Positions 37,304-46,645 of a DNA stretch of 64,000 bases are shown one piece after another. The notes below the pieces were generated by a model. It searched no databases and was not told the DNA's origin. It worked only from the letters and a program-made list of their open reading frames with translations. Position numbers and translations under genes: made by a program. Positions within the stretch are counted from its first letter, which is position 1, and the number at the start of each line of letters is the position of its first letter. The stretch spans positions 4,030,001 to 4,094,000 of the forward strand of contig NZ_CP072610.1 of the NCBI RefSeq assembly GCF_021029445.1. The letters run 5' to 3'. The DNA is from Pseudomonas wenzhouensis (GTDB lineage Bacteria; Pseudomonadota; Gammaproteobacteria; Pseudomonadales; Pseudomonadaceae).

Positions 37304-38554
37304 ATGAGCACGTCGCCCATCAGTGCCTCGCTGTCCATCGTGCACCCTATAGCTCTCAGTCACGGCCGCAACGCCGAGGTTTGGGATACCGAGGGCAAGC
37401 GCTACATCGATTTCGTCGGCGGCATCGGCGTACTCAACCTCGGTCACTGCCATCCAGGTGTGGTCGCCGCCATTGGCGCGCAGGCCCAGCGCTTGACCCA
37501 CTCGGCCTTCAACGCAGTTCCGCACAGCGGCTACCACCAACTTATGGACGCTCTCGCCGCATTCATCCCGCTCAGCTACCCACTAGCTGGCATGCTCACC
37601 AACAGTGGCGCGGAAGCGGCGGAAAATGCACTGAAAATCGTTCGCGCCGCCACCGGACGCAGTGTGGTGATCGCCTTCGACGGCGGCTTTCATGGTCGTA
37701 CCTTGGCCACGCTCAACCTTAACGGCAAGGTCGCCCCGTACAAGCAGCGTGTTGGTGTGCTGCCCGGCCCGGTCTACCACGTGCCCTACCCCAGCGCGGA
37801 TACCGGCGTCAGCACCGAACAGGGCCTGCAGGCACTGGAGCGGCTTTTCAGCGTCGAGGTCGATATCAACGAAGTCGCCTGCATCATCTTCGAGCCGGTA
37901 CAAGGCGAAGGCGGTTTCCTAGCCATGGACGCCGAGTTCGCACGGCGCCTGCGTGCGCTGTGCGATGCCAACGGCATCCTTCTGATCGCCGACGAGATCC
38001 AGTCCGGCTTCGGTCGCACCGGCCAGCGCTTCGCCTTCAGTCGTCTGGGCATAGAACCGGACCTGCTGCTGCTCGGCAAGAGCATCGCTGGCGGCCTGCC
38101 GCTGGGTGCGGTGGTCGGCCGCAAGGACTTGCTCGATATCCTGCCCAAGGGCGGTCTCGGCGGCACCTACTCGGGCAACCCATTAGCCTGCGCAGCCGCG
38201 CTGGCCAGCCTGGAGGCGATGAGCGACGCCAACCTGGCGACCTGGGGCGAGGCGCAGGAGCAGGCCATCGTGCGCCGCTACAACAGCTGGCGCGAACGGG
38301 CGATCTCGCCCTGCTTGGGCCGGCTGACCGGCACCGGGGCCATGCGCGGCATCGAATTGCTGACGGCAGAGGGCAAGGCCGGCACCACGCAACTCGCTGC
38401 CCTGCTGGAGGCTGCGCGTGCCAAGGGCCTGCTGCTAATGCCCAGTGGCAAGAGCCGGCACATCGTGCGCCTGCTGGCGCCGCTGACCATCGAGCCGGCG
38501 CTATTCGAGCAGGGACTGGACATTATCGAAGACTGCCTGGCAGGAATCCGTTAA
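37304..38554 (+). CDS. Class III aminotransferase, probably 2-aminoadipate transaminase
   Basis: A PLP-dependent enzyme of 416 aa resembling GabT. It shows the substrate and cofactor segments NSGAEAAENALKIVRAATGR, FDGGFHGRTL, the Asp in LIADEIQSGFGRTG, and the PLP lysine in LLLLGKSIAGGLPLG. A GAGG lies 7 bases before ATG 37304. In context the substrate is likely L-2-aminoadipate, giving 2-oxoadipate, with 2-oxoglutarate as acceptor. By sequence alone 4-aminobutyrate or 5-aminovalerate would be equally possible. It is 4 bases upstream of the next gene, in one operon. Confidence 0.82.
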   Translation: MSTSPISASLSIVHPIALSHGRNAEVWDTEGKRYIDFVGGIGVLNLGHCHPGVVAAIGAQAQRLTHSAFNAVPHSGYHQLMDALAAFIPLSYPLAGMLTNSGAEAAENALKIVRAATGRSVVIAFDGGFHGRTLATLNLNGKVAPYKQRVGVLPGPVYHVPYPSADTGVSTEQGLQALERLFSVEVDINEVACIIFEPVQGEGGFLAMDAEFARRLRALCDANGILLIADEIQSGFGRTGQRFAFSRLGIEPDLLLLGKSIAGGLPLGAVVGRKDLLDILPKGGLGGTYSGNPLACAAALASLEAMSDANLATWGEAQEQAIVRRYNSWRERAISPCLGRLTGTGAMRGIELLTAEGKAGTTQLAALLEAARAKGLLLMPSGKSRHIVRLLAPLTIEPALFEQGLDIIEDCLAGIR

Positions 38555-38558
38555 CCCC

Positions 38559-41500
38559 ATGATTGCCAAAGTAGCTCCACCGGCAGCGCTCACGAGGCAC
38601 TACCGCGCCTTTCTCGACTCGCTCATGCAGGCTGGCTTCCAGGGGGAAATAGCCTCCGATCATGGCAGCCGCACCGTACTGGCGACCGACAACTCGATCT
38701 ACCAGCGCCTGCCACAAGCGGCGCTTTTCCCCTTACACGACGAAGACGTGCGCCTGCTGGCCAGTCTGGCCGCGCAGCCGCAGTACCGCGACATCGTCCT
38801 AACCCCGCGCGGTGGCGGTACTGGTACCAACGGCCAGTCGCTGACAAATGGCGTAGTGGTGGACCTGTCACGACATATGAATCGCATCCTCGAGATCGAC
38901 GCCGACAACCGCCGCGTGCGGGTGCAGGCCGGTGTGGTCAAAGATCAGCTCAACGCCGCGCTCAAGCCGCACGGGCTGTTCTTCGCCCCGGAGCTGTCGA
39001 CCTCTAACCGCGCCACCATCGGCGGCATGATCAACACAGACGCCAGCGGCCAGGGCAGTTGCACCTATGGCAAGACACGTGATCATGTGCTGCAACTGCA
39101 GACCATCCTGCTCGGCGGCGAGCGCCTGTACAGCGCCCCGCTCAGCGAGGACGAGCTGCAAAAGGTTCTGCAGGACGACAGCCGCTGTGGCGAGGTATAC
39201 CGCGCCGTGCTCCATGTACACGAGCAACACGCCGGGCTGATTGAACAACGTTTTCCCAAGCTCAACCGCTGCCTGACCGGCTACGACCTGGCGCATATCC
39301 GCGACGCCGATGGCCGCTTCAACCTCAACAATATTCTCTGTGGCTCAGAAGGATCGCTCGGCTTTATCGTCGAGGCGACCCTCAACGTACTGCCGATCCC
39401 GAAGCACTCGGTGCTGGTGAATGTGTCCTACGCCAGCTTTATGGACGCGCTCAGAGATGCCCAGGCACTGATGGCCATGGCACCGCTGTCCATCGAAACG
39501 GTGGATTCGCGGGTGCTCAATCTGGCGATGAAGGACATCGTCTGGCATGACGTGGCCGAGTACTTCTCGGCCAATCCGGCCATCCCGACACAAGGCATTA
39601 ACCTGGTGGAGTTCAGCAGTGAAGACGCCGCGTTGCTGGATGAGCAGGTCGAGCGCTTCACCGCACACCTGGCCAGCGATGCCAGCGTGCAGCGCCTCGG
39701 CCACACCATTGCCCGAGGTTCAGCCGCCGTGGCCAGCGTATACAACATGCGCAAACGCTCGGTGGGCCTGCTCGGCAACGTGGACGGCGAAGCGCGCCCG
39801 CAACCCTTTGTCGAGGACACGGCTGTGCCACCCGAGGCACTGGCCGACTACATCGCCGAGTTCCGCACCCTGCTCGACGGCTATCAGCTGCAGTACGGCA
39901 TGTTTGGTCACGTCGATGCCGGCGTGCTGCACGTGCGCCCGATGCTGGACATGAAAGACCCTGCCCAGGTGGCGCTGATCCGCCCAATCAGCGATGGCGT
40001 GGCCGCCCTCACCCACAAATACGGCGGCCTGCTCTGGGGCGAACACGGCAAGGGCCTGCGTTCGGAATACGCGCCGCGCTTCTTCGGCGATCTGTACCCG
40101 GCACTGCAGGCGATCAAGAGCGCCTTCGACCCGGACAACCAGCTCAACCCCGGCAAGATCGCCACGCCGCTGGCGGCTGGCAGCGAGCTGACCAAGGTCG
40201 ACGAAGTGCCGCTGCGCGGCGACCTCGACCGGCAGATCGACGAGCGCGTGTGGAGCAGCTACGGCGCGGCAATGCACTGCAACGGCAACGGCGCCTGCTA
40301 CAACTATGATCCCAACGACGCCATGTGCCCGTCGTGGAAGGCCACCCGCGAGCGCACCCAGTCGCCCAAAGGGCGCGCCTCGCTGCTGCGTGAATGGCTG
40401 CGCCTGCAGGAGCAGGCCGGTGTCGATGTACTCGACGCCAGCCAACAGCTGCGCAATACATCGCCGCTACGCGGCCTCACCGGCCGCGTACGCAACACCC
40501 TGAGCAAACGCCGCGGCGATGAGGACTTCTCCCACGAAGTGTTCGAGGCCATGTCGGGCTGCCTGGCGTGCAAATCCTGTGCAGGGCAATGCCCGGTCAA
40601 GGTCAACGTGCCGGAGTTCCGCTCGCGCTTCCTAGAGCTGTACCACAGCCGCTACCTGCGCCCGTTGAAGGACTATCTGATCGGCTCGCTGGAGTTCAGC
40701 ATCCCCTATTTCGCCAAACTGCCATGGCTCTACAACGGCCTGATGCAGCTGAATATTAGCCAAGCAATGCTGCGCCGCTACGCCGGCATGATCGACAGCC
40801 CGCTGCTCAGCCGATTCGACCTGAAGGCGACGCTAGAACGCTGGGACGTACTTGAGGCCACGCCGGAAAACCTGCGCCGGCTGCCTGCGGCGCAACGCGA
40901 ACGTAGCGTGATCCTGGTACAGGATGCCTTCACCCGCTACTTCGACACCGAGGTGCTGGCGGATCTGATCGAGGTGCTCTCACGCCTGGGCGTGCAGGTA
41001 CTGCTCGCGCCCTTTCTGCCCAACGGCAAGCCGCTGCAGGTACTGGGTTTCCTTGGGGCCTTCGAGAAGGCCGCGCGTCGGAATGCAGCAATGCTCAACA
41101 CGTTGAGTGGCCATGGCGTGCAACTGGTGGGCCTGGACCCAGCCATGACACTGGTCTACCGCCAGGAGTACCACAAGCTCCTGGGCGATGCGGCGCCCAA
41201 AGTGCTGCTGCCGCAGGAATGGCTGGCGCAGCAGTTGGACAAGCTGCCCGCCGACGTGGTCAACCCTGGAGAAGACTACTACCTGCTGGGCCACTGCACA
41301 GAGAAGACCAACGCTCCGGCAGCGACGGCACTGTGGGTCCAGGTGTTCCAGCACCTAGGGCTGAACCTCAAAAGCCTGCCGCTGGGCTGCTGCGGCATGT
41401 CCGGCACCTATGGGCACGAGGCGGCGAACAGGCAGACGTCCGAGCGGATCTACGACCTGTCCTGGCGCGAGCGGGTCGAAGGCGACATCGACCCCGCACG

Positions 41501-41606
41501 CCTGCTGGCCAACGGCTATTCCTGCCGCAGCCAGGCCGAGCGCCTCAGCTCGCAGTCCCTGCCCCACCCTATACAGGCGCTTAAACGGCACTTGTGCCGG
41601 CCCTGA
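38559..41606 (+). CDS. ydiJ: YdiJ-type FAD/Fe-S D-2-hydroxyglutarate dehydrogenase
   Basis: A protein of 1015 aa that fuses an FAD_binding_4 oxidase domain (TPRGGGTGTNGQSLTNG, about 86-102) and its FAD-oxidase C-terminal domain (GHVDAGVLHVRP, then LWGEHGKGLRSEY and DNQLNPGK) to a ferredoxin-type 4Fe-4S unit (CLACKSCAGQCPVKV near residue 668) and a C-terminal heterodisulfide reductase-like CCG segment (GCCGMSGTYGHE). YdiJ enzymes oxidise D-2-hydroxyglutarate to 2-oxoglutarate, here the last step after HglS. The Fe-S half passes electrons toward the quinone pool or a flavoprotein. Intact frame and full length. Confidence 0.9.
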   Translation: MIAKVAPPAALTRHYRAFLDSLMQAGFQGEIASDHGSRTVLATDNSIYQRLPQAALFPLHDEDVRLLASLAAQPQYRDIVLTPRGGGTGTNGQSLTNGVVVDLSRHMNRILEIDADNRRVRVQAGVVKDQLNAALKPHGLFFAPELSTSNRATIGGMINTDASGQGSCTYGKTRDHVLQLQTILLGGERLYSAPLSEDELQKVLQDDSRCGEVYRAVLHVHEQHAGLIEQRFPKLNRCLTGYDLAHIRDADGRFNLNNILCGSEGSLGFIVEATLNVLPIPKHSVLVNVSYASFMDALRDAQALMAMAPLSIETVDSRVLNLAMKDIVWHDVAEYFSANPAIPTQGINLVEFSSEDAALLDEQVERFTAHLASDASVQRLGHTIARGSAAVASVYNMRKRSVGLLGNVDGEARPQPFVEDTAVPPEALADYIAEFRTLLDGYQLQYGMFGHVDAGVLHVRPMLDMKDPAQVALIRPISDGVAALTHKYGGLLWGEHGKGLRSEYAPRFFGDLYPALQAIKSAFDPDNQLNPGKIATPLAAGSELTKVDEVPLRGDLDRQIDERVWSSYGAAMHCNGNGACYNYDPNDAMCPSWKATRERTQSPKGRASLLREWLRLQEQAGVDVLDASQQLRNTSPLRGLTGRVRNTLSKRRGDEDFSHEVFEAMSGCLACKSCAGQCPVKVNVPEFRSRFLELYHSRYLRPLKDYLIGSLEFSIPYFAKLPWLYNGLMQLNISQAMLRRYAGMIDSPLLSRFDLKATLERWDVLEATPENLRRLPAAQRERSVILVQDAFTRYFDTEVLADLIEVLSRLGVQVLLAPFLPNGKPLQVLGFLGAFEKAARRNAAMLNTLSGHGVQLVGLDPAMTLVYRQEYHKLLGDAAPKVLLPQEWLAQQLDKLPADVVNPGEDYYLLGHCTEKTNAPAATALWVQVFQHLGLNLKSLPLGCCGMSGTYGHEAANRQTSERIYDLSWRERVEGDIDPARLLANGYSCRSQAERLSSQSLPHPIQALKRHLCRP

Positions 41607-41621
41607 TCCCTTTGCTCTAAG

Positions 41622-41652
41622 CCCCCGGCCCAGCTTGCCGGGGGTTGTTTTT
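41622..41652 (+). terminator. Terminator of the aminotransferase-ydiJ operon
   Basis: CCCCCGGC (41622-41629) pairs with GCCGGGGG (41637-41644), then TTGTTTTT, 16 bases after the ydiJ stop. Confidence 0.85.
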
Positions 41653-41685
41653 ATGGCCATGTCCACGTTGGTTGTTATGCGCCCC

Positions 41686-41726
41686 GGAGCGGATTTATCC
41701 GCGAGTTTCGCGGCTAAAGCCGCTCC
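41686..41726. repeat. Pseudomonas REP-like palindrome
   Basis: Two 19-base arms (41686-41704 and 41708-41726, three mismatches) of the GGAGCGG-TTTA-CCGCGA type around a GTT loop, as in chromosomal repetitive extragenic palindromes of Pseudomonas. Its presence inside the island suggests the catabolic block came from a Pseudomonas chromosome. Confidence 0.7.
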
Positions 41727-41742
41727 TACGACGCAAGCGATT

Positions 41743-41759
41743 CATTCCCCCAGCGAATG
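41743..41759. promoter_or_regulatory. Second copy of the candidate LysR operator, upstream of hglS
   Basis: CATTCCCCCAGCGAATG, the partner of the site at 36209. It lies about 105 bases before the chosen hglS start. Confidence 0.5.
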
Positions 41760-41862
41760 AAGTACTGAGAAGATGTCGTTTGTGCCGCACCACGCCGGTG
41801 CCCAGAATCCAATCCATGCCCAGGCTTCAACCCACCCATGCCCTCCAGGAGATTGCTTGATC

Positions 41863-43248
41863 ATGAGCAAACCGGCGTTCATCGATCCATCCGAGATTCG
41901 CGCGCAGTTCTCTCGCGCCATGTCCGATATGTACAAAGCGGAAGTCCCACTCTATGGAGATCTCCTGCAGTTGGTCGAACAAGTCAACCAGCAGGTGCTG
42001 CAAGACAGCCCCGAAATCGCCGAACAGTTGCAACACAGCGGCGAACTGGAGCGCCTGGCCATGGAACGTCACGGCGCCATCCGTGTCGGCACCGCCAGTG
42101 AGCTGGCCACCATAAGTCGCCTGTTCGCAGTGATGGGCATGCAGCCCGTGGGTTACTACGACCTCAGCCCGGCTGGCGTACCGGTCCACTCCACGGCCTT
42201 CCGCGCGGTGCATGAGGCCGCCCTGCAGCACAGCCCGTTCCGCGTGTTCACCTCACTGCTGCGCCTGGAGCTGATCGACAACCCCGAGCTGCGTGACCTG
42301 GCCGCGCGCCTGCTGGCCAAGCGCAATATCTTCACGCCGCGAGCGCTGCAACTGATCGAGCAGTGTGAGGCCGATGGTGGTCTGAATGAGGCGGACGCCA
42401 GGGAGTTCGTGACCCAGGCCCTGGAGACCTTCCGCTGGCACACCCAGGCCACCGTCAGTGCCGCCGAGTACGACCAACTGCACGCCCAGCACCGCTTGAT
42501 CGCCGACGTGGTGGCATTCAAGGGGCCACACATCAATCACCTGACCCCGCGCACCCTGGACATCGACCAGATCCAGGCCGGCATGCCCACCCACGGCATC
42601 ACGCCGAAAGCCGTGGTCGAAGGTCCGCCCCGTCGCCGTTGCCCGATCCTGCTGCGCCAGACCAGCTTCAAGGCGCTGCAGGAGAAGGTCGCCTTCACCG
42701 ACCAGCAGGGCGCCGACGGCAGCCACACCGCCCGCTTCGGCGAGATCGAACAGCGCGGCGCCGCCCTGACCCCGAAAGGCCGCACCCTTTACGACCAACT
42801 ACTCAATGCCGCCCGCGCCGAGCTCAAGGAAGCCCCCAACGAGCACAACGCAGCGCTGTATGGTGAGCTGCTGGCAAAGCACTTCCGCGCCTTCCCCGAC
42901 AGCTACGCGCAGATGCGCACCGAAGGCCTGGCGTATTTCCGCTACAGCGTTACCGAACAGGGCCGCGCCGCTAGCGAGCGTCCGCAGACCCTGGAGGCAC
43001 TGATAGCCGCCGGCCATATCCGCTTCGATCCGCTGGTATATGAAGACTTCCTGCCGGTCAGCGCGGCGGGGATCTTCCAGTCCAACCTCGGCGACAACGC
43101 CCAGGCTAGCTACGCGATCAGCTCCAACCAGGCGGACTTCCATCTCGCCCTCGGCGCAGAGGTACTCGACGAGTTGCAGCTCTATGCCGCCACCGAGCAT
43201 CGCTCGCTCGATGAGTGTCGTGCCATCCTTGGCCTAGCGATACTCTGA
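41863..43248 (+). CDS. hglS: 2-oxoadipate dioxygenase/decarboxylase HglS (DUF1338)
   Basis: A protein of 461 aa of the YdcJ/DUF1338 family that converts 2-oxoadipate with O2 to D-2-hydroxyglutarate and CO2 using Fe(II). Counting from ATG 41863, His70, His226 and Glu294 fall in RHGAIR, NHLTPR and RFGEIEQRG, exactly the metal ligands recalled for P. putida HglS, and Arg74 is also present. This agreement supports the start; the frame is open back to 41773 but AGGAG precedes 41863. It is downstream of ydiJ, separated by a terminator, a REP and a candidate operator, so it has its own promoter. Confidence 0.93.
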   Translation: MSKPAFIDPSEIRAQFSRAMSDMYKAEVPLYGDLLQLVEQVNQQVLQDSPEIAEQLQHSGELERLAMERHGAIRVGTASELATISRLFAVMGMQPVGYYDLSPAGVPVHSTAFRAVHEAALQHSPFRVFTSLLRLELIDNPELRDLAARLLAKRNIFTPRALQLIEQCEADGGLNEADAREFVTQALETFRWHTQATVSAAEYDQLHAQHRLIADVVAFKGPHINHLTPRTLDIDQIQAGMPTHGITPKAVVEGPPRRRCPILLRQTSFKALQEKVAFTDQQGADGSHTARFGEIEQRGAALTPKGRTLYDQLLNAARAELKEAPNEHNAALYGELLAKHFRAFPDSYAQMRTEGLAYFRYSVTEQGRAASERPQTLEALIAAGHIRFDPLVYEDFLPVSAAGIFQSNLGDNAQASYAISSNQADFHLALGAEVLDELQLYAATEHRSLDECRAILGLAIL

Positions 43249-43502
43249 ACGGCGTAGTACGAGCGTAGGGTGTATGTCACCTTCTACATCCGCAGTGGTT
43301 CTGTAAAGGTGGATGAAAGAGGTGTCATCCACCCAACGCGTCAGTTATTGGGAGCAACCACAACTCTAAGCCGCCACGCGGCGATCCAGCATCTGTCCAG
43401 ATGGCAGCGGATGCCCATAAACGGTGCCAGCGCCCGCGGGGGTGGCCGGCGTCGATTTCGATAACCTGCCCGGCTCCAAGTTCAGTGAACACCCACCAAA
43501 CG

Positions 43503-44717
43503 ATGCATCCCTTCCGCACCGCACTGCACGACGAGCTGCACGCGCGCCCCTCAATCTATTTCAACGAGCCGGCACATATCTATCACCTGACCCTGCTCGA
43601 ATGCAGCGATGCGCTGGATAGCATCGTCGAAACCCTTGACGACCTGGCTGCGGATGCCCTGCAAGGACTGGTCAGCCTGGATGGATACGCGACCAAGTGG
43701 GAGCGGCACACCGAGTTCCTCTCCCTCACCATGGTCGTACCCAAGCAGGCTCACGCGGAGTTCTGGCCGCCGCTGCCGGAGAGCCTCGCCGCCCTGATCC
43801 GAGGGCACGAGGAGCTGCTGATCGAATGCTCGCAGGTGCTGGTGGAGTCCGCCGAGGAATGGGGAGGCAGCACCGGGCGCTATGGGTTCAGGGATCCCTG
43901 CGGCTCGCAGGTCGGCGCCGGCGACGCTGTGATCTGGAGCGATTTCCGCCTGACACCGGATGGAGTCAATCGCATCCTCCTGGTCAACCATAACCTCAAT
44001 GCCTACCGCCTGGGGCGCATGGTACGCCGCCTGCTGGAGATCGAGACCTACCGTATGATGGCCTCGCTCACCCTGCCGGTGGCCAAGGATGTCGCGAGGG
44101 AACTGCGGAATTACGAGCGCAAGCTCACCGAACTGTCCGACCAGAACGCGCATTCCAGCAGCGACGCCCGGCAGATCCTAAAGAGCATCTCTGACCTTTC
44201 TTCGCGCATCGTTCGTCTGACCGCCAGGACCCGCCAGCGCTTTAGCGCCACCGAGGCCTATGCGCAGATCGTCTTCGAGCGCATCGCCGAGCTGCGCGAG
44301 AGCCACGTGCTGGGCCGCCAGCGTCTAGGCGTGTTTATCGAACGGCGCTTCCGCCCGACCGTACGCTACTGCTCGGCCACACATCAGCGTATGGAACGGG
44401 TCAAAGAGAGCGTGGCCAATCTCGGCGAACTGCTGCAGACCCGCGTACAGGTCGAGGTCGAGGAACAGAACGGCGCCATCCTGCACAGCCTCAACGAACG
44501 CGCCACCACCCAGATCAAGATCCAGAAAGCAGTCGAGGGGCTATCGATCATCGCCATCAGCTACTACCTGCTGAGCCTGCTCAAGCTGCTCTATGAAGGC
44601 GCGCGCAGCCTCGGCCTAGACCTATCGCCGCGTGACGCCAGTCTCTACGCCGCACCTGTAGTGGTGCTGGTGCTAGGCACCATCATCCGTCGCATCAGGA
44701 AGGCTCAGCGCGAGTAG
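43503..44717 (+). CDS. DUF3422 membrane protein
   Basis: A protein of 404 aa of the DUF3422 family. It starts MHPFRTALHDELHARPSIYF and has the LECSDALDSIVETLDDLA and WSDFRLTPDGVNRILLVN segments. Long helices in the middle (about 200-350, coiled-coil like) are followed by two C-terminal transmembrane helices (ISYYLLSLLKLLYEG region and AAPVVVLVLGTIIRR). The layout is CorA-like in outline, but the family's function is unknown. ATG 43503 was chosen over the earlier in-frame start at 43401. It lies 254 bases after hglS; link to lysine breakdown is uncertain. Confidence 0.85.
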   Translation: MHPFRTALHDELHARPSIYFNEPAHIYHLTLLECSDALDSIVETLDDLAADALQGLVSLDGYATKWERHTEFLSLTMVVPKQAHAEFWPPLPESLAALIRGHEELLIECSQVLVESAEEWGGSTGRYGFRDPCGSQVGAGDAVIWSDFRLTPDGVNRILLVNHNLNAYRLGRMVRRLLEIETYRMMASLTLPVAKDVARELRNYERKLTELSDQNAHSSSDARQILKSISDLSSRIVRLTARTRQRFSATEAYAQIVFERIAELRESHVLGRQRLGVFIERRFRPTVRYCSATHQRMERVKESVANLGELLQTRVQVEVEEQNGAILHSLNERATTQIKIQKAVEGLSIIAISYYLLSLLKLLYEGARSLGLDLSPRDASLYAAPVVVLVLGTIIRRIRKAQRE

Positions 44718-44778
44718 CCAAGGTCAACCTCCTACCCCACGCCCCTATAACTGTGACTGGCTCGGGTGAACACCTTTT

Positions 44779-44958
44779 CTAGAGAGCTGCAGCGATGGCT
44801 TGGACAACTTCCTGCGTCGAAGCGCTACCCCCTAAGTCACGGGTCTTGGGTCCACTGTGGATGACCTTCTCGATAGCTGCAAGAATCCCGTCGTGAGCTG
44901 CACGATAGCGCTCGTCGCCGTTACCAAGGAAATCGAGCATCAGTGCTCCGGACCTGTG
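44779..44958 (-). pseudogene. C-terminal remnant of a tartrate/isopropylmalate dehydrogenase
   Basis: About 58 residues on the minus strand: SGALMLDFLGNGDERYRAAHDG, then IEKVIHSGPKTRDLGGSASTQEVVQAIAAAL and a stop. This matches the end of TtuC/LeuB-type dehydrogenases (isocitrate/isopropylmalate dehydrogenase family). No N-terminal part is present and an in-frame stop lies just upstream. It shows that other catabolic DNA was once here. Confidence 0.6.
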
Positions 44959-45195
44959 CTCAGGGGCTGAGCAATGTGCTGGCCTTGATGGCTAAAAGCC
45001 TCAGTGCCGTACGCTCAGGCCGTAGCTTTGCGCGCCAACGCAAACGCGCAGCCAGCCGAGGTTGTGAGGGCTACAAACCGACGCGCTGAAGAAACACCAC
45101 CGCCCAACCTCCGTGCAAAAAAAAGCTGGCCACAAGCGGTCGGCATAGGCTCGTCCGGAGAACGAGAAATCTCGCCTAGACAGCCGGAACAGACG

Positions 45196-45258
45196 ATGAT
45201 CACATCACCGCCAGCCCAGTTAGACCGCCTGATTGAGCGGCAGAGGCCTGGTCATCGC
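45196..45258 (+). pseudogene. Possible N-terminal scrap of a Rieske oxygenase
   Basis: ATG 45196 begins a short stretch with PAQLDRLIERQRPGH, which resembles the first residues of ring-hydroxylating/choline-monooxygenase-type oxygenases. The similarity ends after about 20 residues. The rest of 44960-45585 has no supported gene. Confidence 0.3.
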
Positions 45259-45585
45259 CCGACGGCCATGGCGGCTGGCTGCTTCGGGGGGCTTGCCTTG
45301 GGCAGGGCTGCAGCTTAGGTTGATGACATTGGGGGCGGCATAGTCCCTACGGCGACGGCCTGAATAACTTCGCTGCAATCCTTGGCAGCCCGAGAGGCCG
45401 GCCACATAAACTCGACAAGCAATCGGCGTATTTCACCAGATTCGGGAAGTCTTATTCAGAGTTTCCCCAAGTAATATTCCGCTTGAGGTGGAAATCTATC
45501 TTCATCAGACGGCTGCTTCTGGCCGACAGCTGCCGGTCATATCCAGCCCAAGAGGCTATCGAGTAACTACTTAATGAGGGGCGAT

Positions 45586-45996
45586 TCACTCATCAATACC
45601 ATCGTCCGTGCTTGCGTATGCATACAACTGCCTCCGCAGATAAGTGACAGACTGAGCAGTGCGATTCAACAACCAGACTGGCTGTTTATCCGAGCACCGC
45701 GAAAAGAAGGGTATTGCCAAGTAAAGCCCTTCAGGCGCTTCCTGCTCATAGGCGTGCAAGTTCGCATGCGCGATAAGATCCGCCACCTGCGAGCGGCGCC
45801 TGGCAAGCACATCAAAAGCATCGTCATCCATTCTGGGGCGGCACCCACTAAAAGACTCCAGGGCAGTGCAGGCCGACGTCAGCCGCGCATACCGAGCCAA
45901 CTCGTCTGCATGCTTCTGCGCCACTTGCGGATGGCATTTATCCGCAAGGCGTGAAGCCAGGCCCATGACCTCATCGTGAATGGGTCTACGAAACAT
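45586..45996 (-). CDS. Hypothetical protein (136 aa)
   Basis: ATG 45996 has AAGGAG 6 bases upstream, which favours this frame over the opposite-strand frame of similar size. The product is mostly helical (EVMGLASRLADKCHPQVAQKHADELARYARLT, then FDVLARRRSQVADLIAHANLHAY) and soluble, without a recognised domain. It is the nearest cargo gene to the integrase end. A 10-bp perfect hairpin (46152-46178) lies between it and alpA. Confidence 0.6.
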   Translation of the reverse strand: MFRRPIHDEVMGLASRLADKCHPQVAQKHADELARYARLTSACTALESFSGCRPRMDDDAFDVLARRRSQVADLIAHANLHAYEQEAPEGLYLAIPFFSRCSDKQPVWLLNRTAQSVTYLRRQLYAYASTDDGIDE

Positions 45997-46187
45997 TTGA
46001 TACTCCTTGATCCCCAGCGCTCAAATCAGGCTAACGCGCGAATAAGCATGAGCTAGATCTACGCAGAACGATGCAGGTAGTGGCCAACCGTTGATACTGA
46101 TTCTGGTTCAAACGGTCGACACCATATTCCTCCGACCAGCACTGTAGAAGCGATCATAGGATCAAAAGTCCTATGATCCTTTCAGGC

Positions 46188-46214
46188 AAAAAAATGCCGG
46201 TCATATGACCGGCC
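46188..46214 (-). terminator. Terminator of the outer alpA copy
   Basis: CCGGTC-ATAT-GACCGG hairpin with a T7 run on the minus strand. This is the uninterrupted counterpart of the inner site that carries the group II intron. Confidence 0.85.
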
Positions 46215-46220
46215 TCTTTA

Positions 46221-46403
46221 CTATCTCGCTGCAGCTGCACTGGCTATCCAGTCGTCGACTTCGTGCTGAAGCCAGCGGCTTGCTCGGCCTATCTTCACCT
46301 GTCTCGGGAAGTCACCCTCTCGGATACGGCAGTAGATAGTTTTACGACTCAATCCGACTTTGCGGCTAACCGCATTGAAGTCCAGAAGGATCATCTCAGA
46401 CAT
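46221..46403 (-). CDS. AlpA-family excisionase/regulator, outer copy
   Basis: A protein of 60 aa from ATG 46403 with GGAGG 7 bases upstream, identical to the inner copy at 26743-26925. The MerR-like winged helix (VSRKVGLSRKTIYCRIREGDFP) predicts DNA binding at the att region or the integrase promoter. It lies 242 bases from the integrase stop on the same strand, with its own terminator behind it. It is the likely recombination directionality factor of the island. Confidence 0.92.
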   Translation of the reverse strand: MSEMILLDFNAVSRKVGLSRKTIYCRIREGDFPRQVKIGRASRWLQHEVDDWIASAAAAR

Positions 46404-46645
46404 AACCCACCTCCCAGAAAGAGAGGCTGGTGGATTCATGTGGGCACTGCGGTGGTAATGCGTTCCTCATAGCTGACTGCTCTGCCGGATCATGCCTTCC
46501 AGGCATTAGTTCTACTTTTCCAATTCCGCTGCGCATCAAGTAGACAACGTCACAGCAGCAAACCTAGAGGCTCCGGATAACCTCACGCCTGTATATTTAC
46601 ACAGCAACCTAGGCCGCACAACAAAATACTTGACTTTCCTGGAAC

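Noticed and set aside
45574-45954. Plus-strand 126-aa frame
   Set aside because: The opposite frame 45586-45996 has a strong AAGGAG site and more natural protein composition.
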